A DNA stretch of 64,000 bases from Akebia trifoliata. Lineage: Eukaryota > Streptophyta > Magnoliopsida > Ranunculales > Lardizabalaceae. Both the position numbers and the translations under genes were made by a program. Location: assembly GCA_017979445.1 (NCBI GenBank), contig CM030714.1, positions 8,749,049-8,813,048 on the forward strand, in the 5' to 3' direction. This document shows, one piece after another, positions 10,986 through 22,583 of this stretch (positions within the stretch are counted from its first letter, which is position 1; each line of letters opens with the position of its first letter). The notes below the pieces were generated by a model. It was not told the origin of the DNA and did no database searches. It worked only from the letters and a program-made list of their open reading frames with translations.

Positions 10986-12099
10986 CAATGGAGAACAGAG
11001 GAGGCATTGATGTTATTTGTTATATACCTAAATACCCTCATCTTGACCCTTTATAACCTAAAATCTATCTACCTCCATGGTATAAAAAATAAAACCATGA
11101 CTTCAACCTCAAGAATGTATCTCCTTCACCTCCAAAGCTCAAGAACAATATAAGATTTTTGGGAGAATGATGATTTTTTGGGGTAGAAAAAAAAATCAAT
11201 ATAAATTACCCTATAAGTTGAAGAGTTTTAGAATGAAATATTTTTTTTCCAACGACAAAGAAGAATTTCTTTTGTTTGAGGTTGAATATTGGGGTATTTA
11301 TGAACGTTTGTTCTACCAAAAGAAAATTCCATCTAGCACTGAAAGCTAGTTTGTTCCAAGCGAAAGTTACGTTTCACCTAAAATTTATTTCACTTTTTGT
11401 TAGTCTCTTATCGATATGCGGTCATTAGTTTTAGAACAAAAGAGTGTAACTCAAATATTAGTCCCATTAGTTCCATTATCAATTTGTGTAAAAGTTAGGG
11501 TAATTTAGACACAACCTTTTGGGCTCTAGTGACAAATTGACAACATATTTCTTGACCATGTTCTTTTACGAAAGACTATTAAAAAATGACTAAAACTCCT
11601 TTTTCACCACTCACAAGAGCCCCTTGAATTTTCTCCCCCAAAACCCTTCATCTTCAACATTGGATTAGGACTTTGCCATCATTTTTTTATTAGCCTCTCA
11701 TGGTAGACCAGCGTCAAGGGTATGTTATCTGTTTGAAAATTCTAAAGGGTATCTTAAATATTCCCCAAAATCCGGAGGCGTGTATCTAGGTTACCTTAAA
11801 AAGATTCCAAATACAGTTACTTGTTAAAGTTGGGATGATAAATGTGTCTTTTTGAAGTTTAAAATAAAGATAAATAATGCTCTAAACTATAGAAAATATA
11901 TAAACTACACTTTAATGAGGCAACAAGGAATGTAGTTAAAGGGTGACCATATAAAGTCAAAAAGTAGTCTAGATAAGGAAAAGAATAATCTAATTCAATG
12001 TCGTTTTCTTCATTATTGTAATAATTTTTAATTGTTTTGGATGATCTTTTTGAGGGGCAGATGATGTCTGCTTTTTTAAATGTGCCTTTAAGATTTTTT

Positions 12100-12503
12100 T
12101 TTTTTTTTTTGGAGCACCCAAACTTTTACTTATACTAAATAAAAATAAAGAAAATAAGTGGATAATTGAGATTAAGTAAAAGATGAGGGGTGGTAATAGA
12201 AACTCTCTTATATTTTTTTAATGGATTTTTATTTTTTGGTTAAGGATTTTATATGAGCCTAATTATAATTGTAAACAACTACTGAAAATGTTTGAACAAG
12301 TGTTATAACACTTTGTAATGTTAAGATTAGAGGTGCAACTTGATTCGGTTTGAGCTCAAATTAGAATCGAACTGACATAGGTCGTTTCCACTAAATAAGC
12401 ATCACAACCGAACTAAATTTCATTAGAACTAATCCATTTATAAAAGGTCATTAGTTTATCTATAAAAGATCATTAATCTATGTTCTAACTCTCAAAATAA
12501 TTC

Positions 12504-12558
<55 letters not shown>

Positions 12559-12870
12559 CATAAGAGTTCAGTCGGTTCGATTCGATTCTATACAAGTTTG
12601 ATCCAAGAATCAAATCAAATTGATCGGTTTTCCATTTTTGTAATCCGGAGTTAAATCGTAATTTGTTCCAAATCAAACTAAACTACCCCAAAACAATTGA
12701 TTTGGTTCAGTTCTCAATTTGAACCGGACCAAATTGCACTCCTAGCTAAGTTTGTAATATGAGTCAAACCTTCGTAATGTTTGAAGAGTGGGTTTTACTA
12801 TTTAATGTAAATAATCTAAGAAATTGGGGTGCAATAAATATAAGTTAGGGTGTCATTAGAAGCTCTCTTT
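12100..12870. repeat. Two adjacent TIR elements, the second split by a hAT MITE
   Basis: The segment 12100-12215 starts gcacccaaacttttactta and ends aatagaaactctctta, the two ends of a family also found in the HIPP intron. From 12246 to 12870 a second element begins ggattttatatgagcct (also near 35350 and 37785) and ends aattggggtgcaataaa...gtgtcattagaagctctc. It is interrupted by the MITE at 12328-12744. The order of insertion is therefore readable. Confidence 0.5.
12328..12744. mobile_element. hAT-type MITE, family A copy 1
   Basis: Terminal repeats tagaggtgcaacttg and the reverse complement of caaattgcactccta match copies at 31635-32142 and 55960-56502. The flanking 8-mers gttaagat and gctaagtt agree at 6 of 8 positions, as expected for an old hAT-type 8-bp duplication. 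An internal (TA)n run occupies 12507-12557. It is non-coding. Confidence 0.75.
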
Positions 12871-13504
12871 TTAATTTGTCTAGGATATTTTAATTTTATT
12901 TATTTATACCAATTAATAATAATCATCTATTATAAGGAATAAATTAAGAACAGTGGGGTCCAGCCATGGACTAGAGATGATTGGGTTATGGGCAAATCCA
13001 TGTAAGGATCTGATTCTGAAGTAGAGCTATGTCCATTATGTTGGTTGGCATCGATCCAAAATTAGGAAGAATTAAAAATTAACATTGATCCAGTAATTGC
13101 TTCAATGCATGATGAACATCATTATCTTTAAAACAAAATGATCCTCTGTTGCATATTGTACGATTTGCTAAACTTGCACTATAATGTAAAATCTACGAAA
13201 TCAATGAAAAAATTTGCAAAAACTAGCACACATAAATCTATATTCTAATGCTTAGACAATTAAAAAATTTTAATGCACTTCTTTTTCTTTCTTTTTTCTT
13301 GAAAGGTCAACAGGGTTAAGGCAGATTCAAACCAATTACAACACTTAGAGAGAGAAAATCTCTACGATTCTAAACAATGATAGAAACAAGGTTACAAGGA
13401 AAAGAATCACCATTTAAGTCAGAACACCTCATAGAAACTTGGGTGGCAACAAGATAATTTGCAGTTCAATTTGTTTCCCTGAAAACATAATTGAAAGTGC
13501 ACTT

Positions 13505-13735
13505 GTGATTTTTTTTTTTTTTTTTTTTGATAACAAAGTATTCCTATATATAGCGGACCAAACCCGTATCTAGGTTTTGTTTAGGTTTTATCCAATCCAT
13601 AGACCATGGTCTTGTCCAAGGATTAGTCTTGGGGTACGTGTAACGCCCACACATCACACACGCCAGATAAGTGAGGATGCATCCTCGCAGGTGACTCTTG
13701 AGGAAGTGGGTCTCATAAGACCCACTTCGATCAAG
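13505..13735 (-). mobile_element. 5'-truncated SINE-like element
   Basis: A run of T at about 13509-13528 is the tail of a minus-strand element. The segment cacgccagataagtgagg...gcaggtg at about 13650-13695 resembles cactaggtaagtgagg...gcgggtg in the SINE at 51865-52124. Internal promoter boxes are not recognised. The relationship is inferred from this shared segment only. Confidence 0.4.
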
Positions 13736-13845
13736 ATGATTTAGACAAGTAGTCTCATATCTAAAAAGTAAACTCCTTCCAAACCAATTTAATTATTTTA
13801 TTATAAATTAGATTAATAAATGGTTCATTATGTCCAACCCAAAAT

Positions 13846-13848
<3 letters not shown>

Positions 13849-13891
<43 letters not shown>
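13849..13891. repeat. (CT)n microsatellite
   Basis: An uninterrupted TC dinucleotide run of about 21 units. It is not near a gene start. Confidence 0.95.
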
Positions 13892-13894
<3 letters not shown>

Positions 13895-14435
13895 ATTATC
13901 ACCATTTATAAAATAATAAAAAAAAATATTCAATTGATGTTCATATTAACGAATCAAAATATTAATTAATAACTTTTAAATAGTATAAAATGCTTTGTAA
14001 AACAATTAAATAAACTATAAATAGTGGTTTCACTTCACGTCAGTCGTTTCCTACATTTACTTGTTAAAAGCAAGTGTGAACAGATTTAGCTGCTTTTTGG
14101 AAGATTCCTTCTCAAAGCATAAACTATTATCTTAAAAGTGGGAGTGGTTTGTTACGATTTAAAGAGAGAAGATTCTCTGTTAATAAAAGGAAAAAGTATA
14201 TAGAGTACTATGATACAGTGTGTGATCCATGAAAACTTCAAGAACAAGCTTCATCAATATTTTAAAATTTCAAGCTATTAAATATTCTAAAATCTCATGT
14301 TTAAGTTTAATTTGAATTACATAAAAAAAAAATTTAATAATTAAAATCATAAACAATGTAATTTTAGACTCTTTCAATAGCATGGATTGTTTAGCCAATT
14401 ACAAATTTTTAAGAAAAATATCTTATTGGAAAGAG

Positions 14436-14605
14436 TTGTGCTAGAGTGACACTAAAATCGACATCAATTCACACGTTGCTGATGTGGAGGTATACCCAGA
14501 ACCATAAATGCTTTTGACTTGTATTTCGATGAAAAGCATCTATGACTCCATACACAACAACGTGTGAACCATTGTAAATTTTAATGTCACTTCAACATTT
14601 TCCTA
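14436..14605. repeat. Foldback MITE, family with 26632-26815
   Basis: Ends gttgtgctagagtgac and gtcacttcaac, plus an inner near-palindrome around aatgctttt...gatgaaaagcat, match the plan of 26632-26815. A single end, gttgtgctggaataacct, recurs at 60557. It is non-coding. The stretch 13892-15000 otherwise shows only AT-rich sequence. Confidence 0.5.
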
Positions 14606-15013
14606 TTTGAAAATCAACTTTAAAAAAACCATCATTTTCAACTTTCGATATATTTAGTTGTCTTATGATATTTATTTATTTCCTTCTTATTTATTTAGAA
14701 GGAAAAAAATAGAAAAATTTAAATAAGATAGAAGAGTTCTCGAGAAAATTAAAATTTTTATAAAAAAATTAAAGATGAAAGAGTTTTCATTAGAATACCT
14801 AATCAAGACTCAAGGGGGTATTTGAAGAATATCTCAATCTCGAATATTGATAAAGAGGGGAATGTTTAAATTATTCTTATTTTTATTATTAAAAAAAATT
14901 AAATGTGATTGGTTGGTAATATATATGTTAATAAAATATCATTAGAAATATTAAAATATATAATTAATAATTAAATTCATAAAGGTAAAATTAACAAAAA
15001 GATGATGATCAGG

Positions 15014-15100
15014 TCCACTAACTTTCTTTGTAGATTCAAGTGGCCACATTCGTAACCGACTGTGGACCCCACACTGTACGTCTTACGTTGTTCACTGTTC
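15014..15100 (+). promoter_or_regulatory. NAC2 promoter block shared with NAC3
   Basis: The run actttctttgtagattcaag, gtggccacatt, ccgactgtgg and cttacgtt matches, in the same order, 28740-28830 upstream of NAC3. It lies 350-430 bases before the NAC2 ATG. Conservation between diverged tandem genes suggests a shared cis-element, though recent common descent could also explain it. Confidence 0.5.
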
Positions 15101-15447
15101 ATTCTCATTGGCCTTTCATGAACCTTGTCATATTTCACTGAAACAACCCTAGTATTTCTACAATATTACACTTCACACCACTTCTCTTCTACAACACAGT
15201 GGTATTTTCGTTATTTTAATAATAAACATGGTTTAATAATTTTACCTTTCGCGGGAATTTTAAACGCGGTTTGAGGTGATGAGGTCCGGAGTCTGGACTC
15301 GCTCAGACACACAAAGAGGGAGAGTGCCTTTAAAGCTCCAAGTTCACTATCGGTGTTTTAGGGTTTCAAGTTGTGTTAGATCTCTTGGTTGTTAGTTCTT
15401 CGATTAAGTTTCTAAATCGAGGCATTTGTGTTGTATTGGGAGGAGAG

Positions 15448-18400
15448 ATGGATGTTTGGTCTCGGAATCTACCAACAGGATTCAGATTTAGCCCTTCGAA
15501 TGTCGAACTCATCGATCATTTTTTACGATTGAAGAACAAAGGGAAAGAATCGGAGGTCGAATTGATTCCAGAAGTTGATATTTGCAAATGGGAGCCATGG
15601 GAATTGCCCGGTAAGAGAAACCTTTTTTTTTTTTTTTTAAATCAATTAGTGTTTTTGTTTCATAGGGTTTGTTGTTCTTTGAGAAATTTGATATTTTTCT
15701 GTTTAATTAGGCTGTATAGATTTGAGGATTGCAATTAGGGTTCCATTTCGAAGTTGAATTTGAGATCAAAATGTAATCTTTCTTATAGGTTTGTCGGTGA
15801 TTAAGAATGGTGATCCAGAGTGGTACTTCTTTTGTCGATGTGATCAAAAGTACCCGAAAGGTCGTCGTTCTAATAGGGCAACCGAATCTGGGTTTTGGAA
15901 AGCCACTGGAAAGATTCGAGAAATCAAATATCGTAAGAAGTTGATCGGTATCAAGAAGTCATTGATTTTCCACAGAGGGCGTGCTCCAAATGGTGAGAGG
16001 ACCAACTGGAGAATTCATGAGTATCGGATGAACTCAGCACAGGTTGGATTTTGATCCTCCCCAATTTCTTGTGTAAAATTTTGGTTTTAATTCATAATTT
16101 AACCTTGTTTACTTGCATTAAAGGTTATAGGAAATCTACATTGTTTTTGCCTCATCTTTGTAATTGTTTTATAATCGGTTTGATTAACTTGTTTTACAAT
16201 TTGCTTACGTTTCGGTGAATGTAAGAGAAAATGCCTTGTTTGTCGGTTATATGTTTTGGGTGGTTGTTTCTATAGTATTTAAATATTTTGTTATGAAATA
16301 CGAAGTAGTTTCATCTCGGAATGAGGAATGTTTGATTGTTTGTTTGTTGTTTTAGCAAACCAGAGCTTTTGTTTTGAACTTATCAAGGCAAATTCACTAG
16401 GGAGAAATTCGTTAAGTGATATACTCTTATTCCTCTCGACCCAGACATGGTGACAGACGTGATTCCAAGTTTTGTTAGAAGTGAAATTTCACTTGGATAT
16501 GCTTAGGAAGCTGGGAAGTGTAAGACATTTGTATACGAAATTGCTTGCAAGAGAAAAACCCATCAATGATATCCAAACTGCATTTTTTCTTGGTCCAATT
16601 TTACTGGATATCTTATGAATGCTGAGAAGTTTGTTCATTTAATGTGAATTAATGGAATCTAGTAGCGACTACTTGTTAAAGTTTGATGATTTTTATTTTT
16701 TTCTTGATATGTTTAATTGTGAATCTTGTGTTTTCAGCCCTGGTGTGTGGTACTACCATACCACCTCACCAAGGTGGCACCTCATTTGATGAAATTATTT
16801 ACAGAACATGAAGGTTGATATGGACCATATGGTATTTTTTCAAAATTAATACTCCCGAACGGGTTCAGAATAAATGTTATTGCTTCTTTGAACTTGGGCC
16901 TGTGTTCCGTCAATACTGTATGTTAGAAAAAGTGGCCATTTTCAGGACTATGTTACAAAACGTGAGGGTTGATGTTGTGATATTTTCAAACGTGATACTC
17001 CCTTGCAGGTTCAGAATAAATGTTATTGTTTCAACATTGTTTGTGAATCACCTGGCAATGTGTATTGCTTCCATTTATGAGGGTTTTAATTGACTTTTTT
17101 CTTATTTTTTATAATAATCATTCTGTGATCTCTGGTTTGTGACTATTTCACTACCGAAATCTACAGTTTTTGTTATTTTTTCTTGGATTTTCCTTCTTTC
17201 TGGGTATTTATTTAGCAATATATATTATTGTCTGTGGCCCTGTTCATTGCTAGAATTTTCTTAGTTCCATCCTTGGCCTTGTGCAGGATAAGTTTGTTCT
17301 CTGTCGCTTATTTGATAAGGATGAGAAGCCTGAGTCTTCAAACTGTGAAGAGAGAGAACCGACGGGCTCCTCTCCTACTGCAACCATATCTTCTCCTGAA
17401 GGTATGCCATCAAACCATGAAGTGGTTCAAGCTACTTCTGAATCAGATCTGCAGGTCAAAGGGCAGTCGGCAGGTATAGAGAGTTGGCCGGATGACAAAT
17501 CAGACAATATAAGCTCTGGTTCTTTAGTACCTGAAGAGGGCCATGACAATAACTCTATGGCTTCTCATTTGAAAGATCATGCAGCAGAAGTGGGCATTAG
17601 AGAGGTGAATAGGGAATTTGATATTTCGGTTTCTACTTTCGTTTGGACTCTGTGATGTGTGAAAGAAAATCAAACATTACAGAAACTCAAAAAAACTAAA
17701 GCTTTCTTGCTCTTGCTTCTTCAGGTGAATCCATTACTGGGAGAAGATTTAAGTCTCTCACATTTGCCAACACTTGAGACACCGGATGATAGTGATGAGC
17801 ACGACCCAAATTTCAATGAATTCTTGGAAAATCTTATCATTGATCCGGAGAGCGATCCAGGTTTTGCTCACATTTCTATGTTGCAGGTCATCGTAGGGGA
17901 GTCTATGTCAGGCAGTGACATTGACAAAGTGGCACAAGAACAGGTGAAAGCAAAACCTCTAATAGTTAGTGAGCGACTTTATTAGTGTAGTAATGGTTAT
18001 AACCATAATGACAAAAAGTAATTTTGTCAAAAAATCGTGATTGAATCACAATTTTAATAGTTGACAATAAAATTACGTTTTTTGTTTAAAAAAATCAAGA
18101 AGCTCTTGAAAAAATCTTTGGTTTTTCAAAAATTCACTATTAATCATGATTTAATTGACAATTTTTTTGAAAAATTCACATATTATAGTAATTTTAAGTG
18201 TTAAATGATCATATACATTAGTTTTTTTTTTTTACTTAAAAGATTTATTTTTATTTTTTAATTTATACGATGTTTTCCCAACTTTATCAATTTTTGCCAG
18301 ACTTTTTCTGAAGCTTTCTCTTGCCAAATTATTCCCGAACCCCAACTTTGTCACTATGGTTATAACAGCATGGATCTCTCAATCCAGTCAGTATTTGATT

Positions 18401-19181
18401 TGTGTTGGTGTTAGCAACCAAAAGGTGTGATTTTTCTGTCAATCAAGTGCACACACCATGGGTTGCAAGATCCTCAGCATTGTAACCCATGAGACCATCT
18501 AATATGGTTGACGGCCCCTATGTTTTTATTGATGATTTTGATCTTCAGAAACTGATCTTTTATTTTTCTCCCTCAAAATTTCAGAATCCTGAAGTAGAAG
18601 TTGGAAATATGGATATAGGTTGCTATCTGAGCGAATTTGAGGATGGGAATACAAATGCCCTTTTGAATGACTATGTTGGTCACGATGCTTCCTCGTCTGA
18701 CTCAGCTACATACCACTTCCCTGATCTTTTCAACAGTCGTGAAGAGTCAGTTACTCATAAGAACTCTTTCATTAACCAGGGCAATGCCCGAAGAAGGATC
18801 CGGCTTCAAAGGAAGCTTTCCCGCAGAGCAGTTTCGTTTGAGGAAAGAGAGACGAGTTGCAACGCAAAAGATAGCGATGAGGTGCAACAAGTTGCTTTTG
18901 TAGAGGTGAAAACCAATGCCACTGATGTGGTGCATGAGACCTCCCTCATAGACTCCGAAATTAACGAGGAAAAAGTTTCCTGTGAACCCAATGCAGAGCT
19001 GAGGTTGGGATCAAATGCAAGGCGTGATGGCGTAATGAGCGAATGTAGACAGCCCCGAGCCAAATTAGCAGATGTACCTCCTTGTCGCTCAAGTTTCTCA
19101 TCTCAGTATACAGTCCATGTTGCAACAGTTGTGTTCCTGTTCATGGTGTTTGTTGGAATATGGAGATGCTTGAAGTATTGA
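15448..19181 (+). CDS. NAC2: membrane-tethered NAC transcription factor
   Basis: Five exons: 15448-15610, 15789-16042, 17287-17604, 17725-17943 and 18585-19181, all with GT-AG introns in compatible phase; 516 aa. The NAC domain spans about residues 7-150: [70 protein letters not shown] and FVLCRLFDK. The long acidic, Ser-rich C-terminal region is a likely activation domain. It contains the basic motif [15 protein letters not shown], recalled (not checked) as typical of NTL-type NACs. Residues about 494-511 ([17 protein letters not shown]) form a C-terminal membrane helix with a short basic tail. Family knowledge says such factors wait at the ER or plasma membrane until cleaved. In subdomain A the usual TDEEL is SNVEL, an unusual change. 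Start chosen at ATG 15448 by match to the paralogues. Confidence 0.88.
16803..17045 (+). repeat. Direct duplication inside NAC2 intron 2
   Basis: Two copies (about 16803-16895 and 16955-17045) of a segment including acatgaaggttgat or acgtgagggttgat, then gatactccc and ggttcagaataaatgttatt. NAC3 intron 2 has this segment once (30658-30745), so the extra copy is specific to NAC2. Confidence 0.7.
17994..18368. mobile_element. MITE in NAC2 intron 4
   Basis: Terminal inverted repeats gttataaccataatgacaaa (start) and the reverse complement of tttgtcactatggttataac (end) agree at all but one position. The inside is AT-rich. It sits entirely within intron 4, 50 bases past the donor, and does not touch splice sites. 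The superfamily was not determined. Confidence 0.65.
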
Positions 19182-19449
19182 TGGATGGAGACTCATCGCT
19201 ATCATCATCTACAGTTTATCTATACTTGAATCTTATTTCACCATTCAACTCTATCTTGAACGTTGATATACTAATTATTAATGTTTTTTTATAGATTAGT
19301 GGTGAAACTCTATTAACAGGTTTTTCTTTGGTAGGAGTGTGGATAGGTTATGTGTGCATGTATGTAAAAATTCTGGATTTTGTCTTATTGTGTGTATGTA
19401 CATATGCATATCTATTTTTATTTAATGTGATTTTCAGTTGGTTATATCA

Positions 19450-20045
19450 TATGGTATAAAGAGCATTTTCCAGATCTAGATTTTTTATACTTGGATCCGG
19501 ATCCTACTTGGATTCTATTTAGTAATACTATATCTGGATCTAACTTGAATTGGGTCGGCAAATTTTGGAAAATTTTAACATTTTTTTATCCGCTAATGGT
19601 TTTCTAACTTAAAAATTTTCACTCGGTCTATACTCGGCTGAGGTGGCAAGGGCACATAACCGTTGATCTTTTTCTTGTGTATCTCAAAGAAAAGATCTAT
19701 GGTTCTGTGCTCTTGCCAGGTCAGTCAAGTACAGACGAAGTGAAAATTTTCAAGTCAGAAAATGCCGAATCATGTTTTTTATTACCTATTTTGCAAGTTT
19801 GTAATATTATTCAAGTTTAGCATTGTACTTCTTTATTTTATAAGAATCCTTCTTGCACATAAGTAGTGAAAAAGAATATTTTTAAAAACTTAAACATAGG
19901 TTTCAAAGTAATATATATTTGGATCCAAGTGGAATCTATCCAACCCGGAATTGAGTTATGTAAAGGGCATTAAATCATATTGGACCAATTTCGAGTTATG
20001 TAAAGGACATTAAACCATAGCGGACCGGTTTTTTTTAATTCAAGT
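19450..20045. repeat. Degenerate family-C repeat with a nested foldback
   Basis: Scattered gatccggatc and tttggatcc phrases and ttcaaagtaatatat at about 19905 resemble the family-C MITEs at 27760-28242 and 32626-33154. Ends are not clear. A separate foldback (19605-19757) interrupts it. Bases 19182-19450 are the likely NAC2 3' UTR, starting gatggatggagactcat as in NAC3. Confidence 0.45.
19605..19757. repeat. Foldback element, sibling at 48185-48350
   Basis: Arms acttaaaaattttcactcg...ggcaagggcacataacc and ggttctgtgctcttgcc...cgaagtgaaaattttcaagt pair over most of their length. The hairpin is about 70 bp per arm. The centre atctttttcttgtg...gatctatggttctgtg recurs at 48188-48235. A non-coding foldback transposon is likely. 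Confidence 0.7.
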
Positions 20046-20055
20046 CTATTTCAAG

Positions 20056-20696
20056 TAGGGGTGTCAATGGGTGCCGATTCAATCGAAATTAAATTGGAAA
20101 TGAATACCCTAGTTTCGGATCATTTTTTATTGGAACTGATTAGAACTGGGTCTAAAATGTAATCGAACCAATAGGAATCGGAACCGTTAGGTTCTATCCA
20201 ATAGGTACTCACGAGTATTCGGAATCGATCTATTTTGTAATTTCTTGTCGTACTATAGATGATTTAAGGTATTTTTTATTTAAAAAATAAATGCATGTTA
20301 TATAAAATTCTTCAAATTTTCATATAAATTATCCATTGAAACTTAAAATGAGTTATCTTTTAAAAAAAATATATTATTTTTAACAAAATAAATTTTTATT
20401 TTTGAATAAAAATAATTAATTTGTATCTTAAGTGTAACAAATTATAATTAAGTTATCAATTTTATTAATAGTATGTTAATTTTTTCAAAAGAATTTTTTT
20501 AATAATGATTTGAAATATTTTTTTTCTCATTCGATTCTTGAGAATTGGAACCGATGAGTACCTTTTATTGTTTATGGTTCTAATTCTATTTTTTTTAATC
20601 GAACTCAAAACTAATAAGAACCAAAGCCGAATTAATATAATAATTATGAATTTAAGTTTCTTAGGAACCAAACCGAACCGACTCATTGACACCCTA
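20056..20696. mobile_element. hAT-type MITE, family B copy 1
   Basis: It begins taggggtgtcaatgg and ends cattgacacccta. Flanking 8-mers are atttcaag and attttaag (7 of 8), the signature of hAT insertion. About 640 bp, AT-rich, no coding frame. It shares internal sequence with the copy at 22830-23475, including a tcatataaattat segment. Confidence 0.85.
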
Positions 20697-20728
20697 ATTT
20701 TAAGAATGGAAAATTACAAATCTACTAA

Positions 20729-21824
20729 GATGCTGTTTGTTAAACTGAAAAAAATAAGTGCTGAATAGCATTAAGCGCTAAAACTTATAAGCGCTGAATT
20801 TAAGTGCTAAAAAAGTTGTTTGTTTAGATGCTGAATCATGTTTGTTACACATTGCTGAAACTGATAAATTGTCTTTGTTACCCTTACAATCATATTATAC
20901 ATTGTTTGCATGTTTTAAATGCTTATTTATTATCAAACACAATAAAATATATTATTTCTTATAAAATTAAAATACAATTTATTTTTAAATAATAAATAAT
21001 ACTCAAATCTTCAATTTATAAATAATAATTTCTATTTATAAAAGCCCACAAATTTCAAATTAAAAATAATAATGTCATACAAGTCACCAAAATTTGAAAT
21101 CAACTTTAAAAAGAACTTAATTTTTTATGAATAATTTTCGATGAAAATGAAGGATGTGTAATTATAAAAGCACCCTATGAATTAATAAGGGCAACCCACC
21201 CTATAGCCATTTTTTGTTTTGTTTTATATGGATTAAAATTTTTGGAATGACCAAATTTTTAGTGAGGATAATTTATATGGTCTAGAGATCATCCTCACCA
21301 AAAATCAGTTTATTTTGAAACTTCTAACTCGTTAAAAATAGTTTTCAAAAAAAAAAAAAATGGACAATTTACGGTTCTTGAACTTGTTTTGATAGGGTTA
21401 AAAGTTTCAAGATGTGCTGATTTTTTGTGAGAATGATCTCCTCATTGTAGAGATCATCCTCACCAAAAATCAACTCATTCCAAAAATTTTAACCCATATA
21501 AGACAAAATAATTTAGCTATGGTGTGGGTCTATTAATTTGTGGGGTGTCTATATACTTATCCATGGGATATAAGAGGTAATATCCTTTTAAGAATAAGGG
21601 CATAGTTGTCCATGCTCAAAAAAACAAAGGGCATACTTGTCCGCGTTGAAAAAGCGAAGTGCTTACCGCTTCAGCACTTTTTTTCAGCATCAAAATAGTG
21701 CTGAATTTTTTCCACTTATTTTCAGCAATAAGCACGAGTAAACAAACGCGCTATTTTGACAAAAGTGCTGAATTTAATTTTTTTCAGCAATAAGCACTGA
21801 AAAGTAGCGCAAACAAACACCACC
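20729..21824. mobile_element. PIF/Harbinger-like non-autonomous element
   Basis: TAA flanks (20726-20728 and 21825-21827) enclose ends gatgctgtttgtt and aacaaacaccacc. TAA or TTA duplications and these ends suit PIF/Harbinger. The subterminal parts carry many gtgctgaa and ttcagcac repeats, likely transposase-binding arrays. The centre (about 21230-21505) is an imperfect inverted repeat with gagatcatcctcaccaaaaatca, also seen at 58990-59310. No transposase is present. Confidence 0.75.
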
Positions 21825-21827
21825 TAA

Positions 21828-22583
21828 GAGTATGTTTGATTGCACATGGAAAATAGGGTGAAAAATCAATTTCCATGGAAAATGATATTTTTTAAGTGTT
21901 TGATTGCACATGGAAATGAAAATTCATTTTCCACCCCAATCAAAAAGTCCACCAAAACATGGATTTCACTTTCCCACCTATATGGGTGGGAAAGTGAAAT
22001 TCACCAATATTTTTCATCCTCAATTCTTCCCCACTCATATCTTCTTCTTTTCTATCACCACCACCACCATTATACTAACCTCGTTGTCATCGTCATCACC
22101 GTCACCGTCGCCGTCTCTATCATCACCATCTCCAACCACCTTTTCTCTCTCTCTCTCTCTCTCTTCTTCTCCATATCCCACCTCCGCCACCACCACGACC
22201 ACGTTTTCCCCCATCTTCCTCATCATCTTCTTCCTCACTTACCTCCGTTGTCGCCACCATCACCATCACATTCTCCCTTCTTCTTCCTCACTTACCTCCA
22301 TCGTCACCATCGTCGTCGTTGTTATCTCCGCCGCCACCACCACCATCGCCATCGCCACTACCACCGTCTTCGTCGCTGTCGCTGTCGCCGCCACCACATC
22401 CTCCCCCCTTCCTCTTCCTCCTCATCTTCTCTTCTTCTTTTTTCTCATATTTTTTTCATGATTTTATTCAAGTAAAATCAAACAATGAAATTTGATTTTT
22501 TAACTCTACCTATTTTTCACAACTATTTTTCTATGGATTTCAAATTCCATGAAAAATCAATTTTCATACAATCAAATATACCC
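21828..22583. mobile_element. PIF/Harbinger-like element with a CCA-rich core
   Basis: Ends gagtatgtttgattg and caatcaaatataccc lie between TAA (21825-21827) and TAA (22584-22586). Subterminal cacatggaaaat and tccatgaaaaatc are inverted. The core (22040-22440) is a CCA/TCA/CTC-rich low-complexity run that happens to leave long open frames. A related, degenerate copy is at 26035-26597, and a partial end is near 38030. Confidence 0.75.

Noticed and set aside
12485..12676. 63-aa frame with Tyr-Ile repeats
   Set aside because: It is a translation of the TA microsatellite inside a MITE.
21840..22475. Long open frames (211 and 185 aa) rich in Ser, Pro, His, Thr
   Set aside because: They come from a CCA/TCA/CTC low-complexity run that stays open in two overlapping frames, inside a PIF-like element. 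There are no domains and no promoter.
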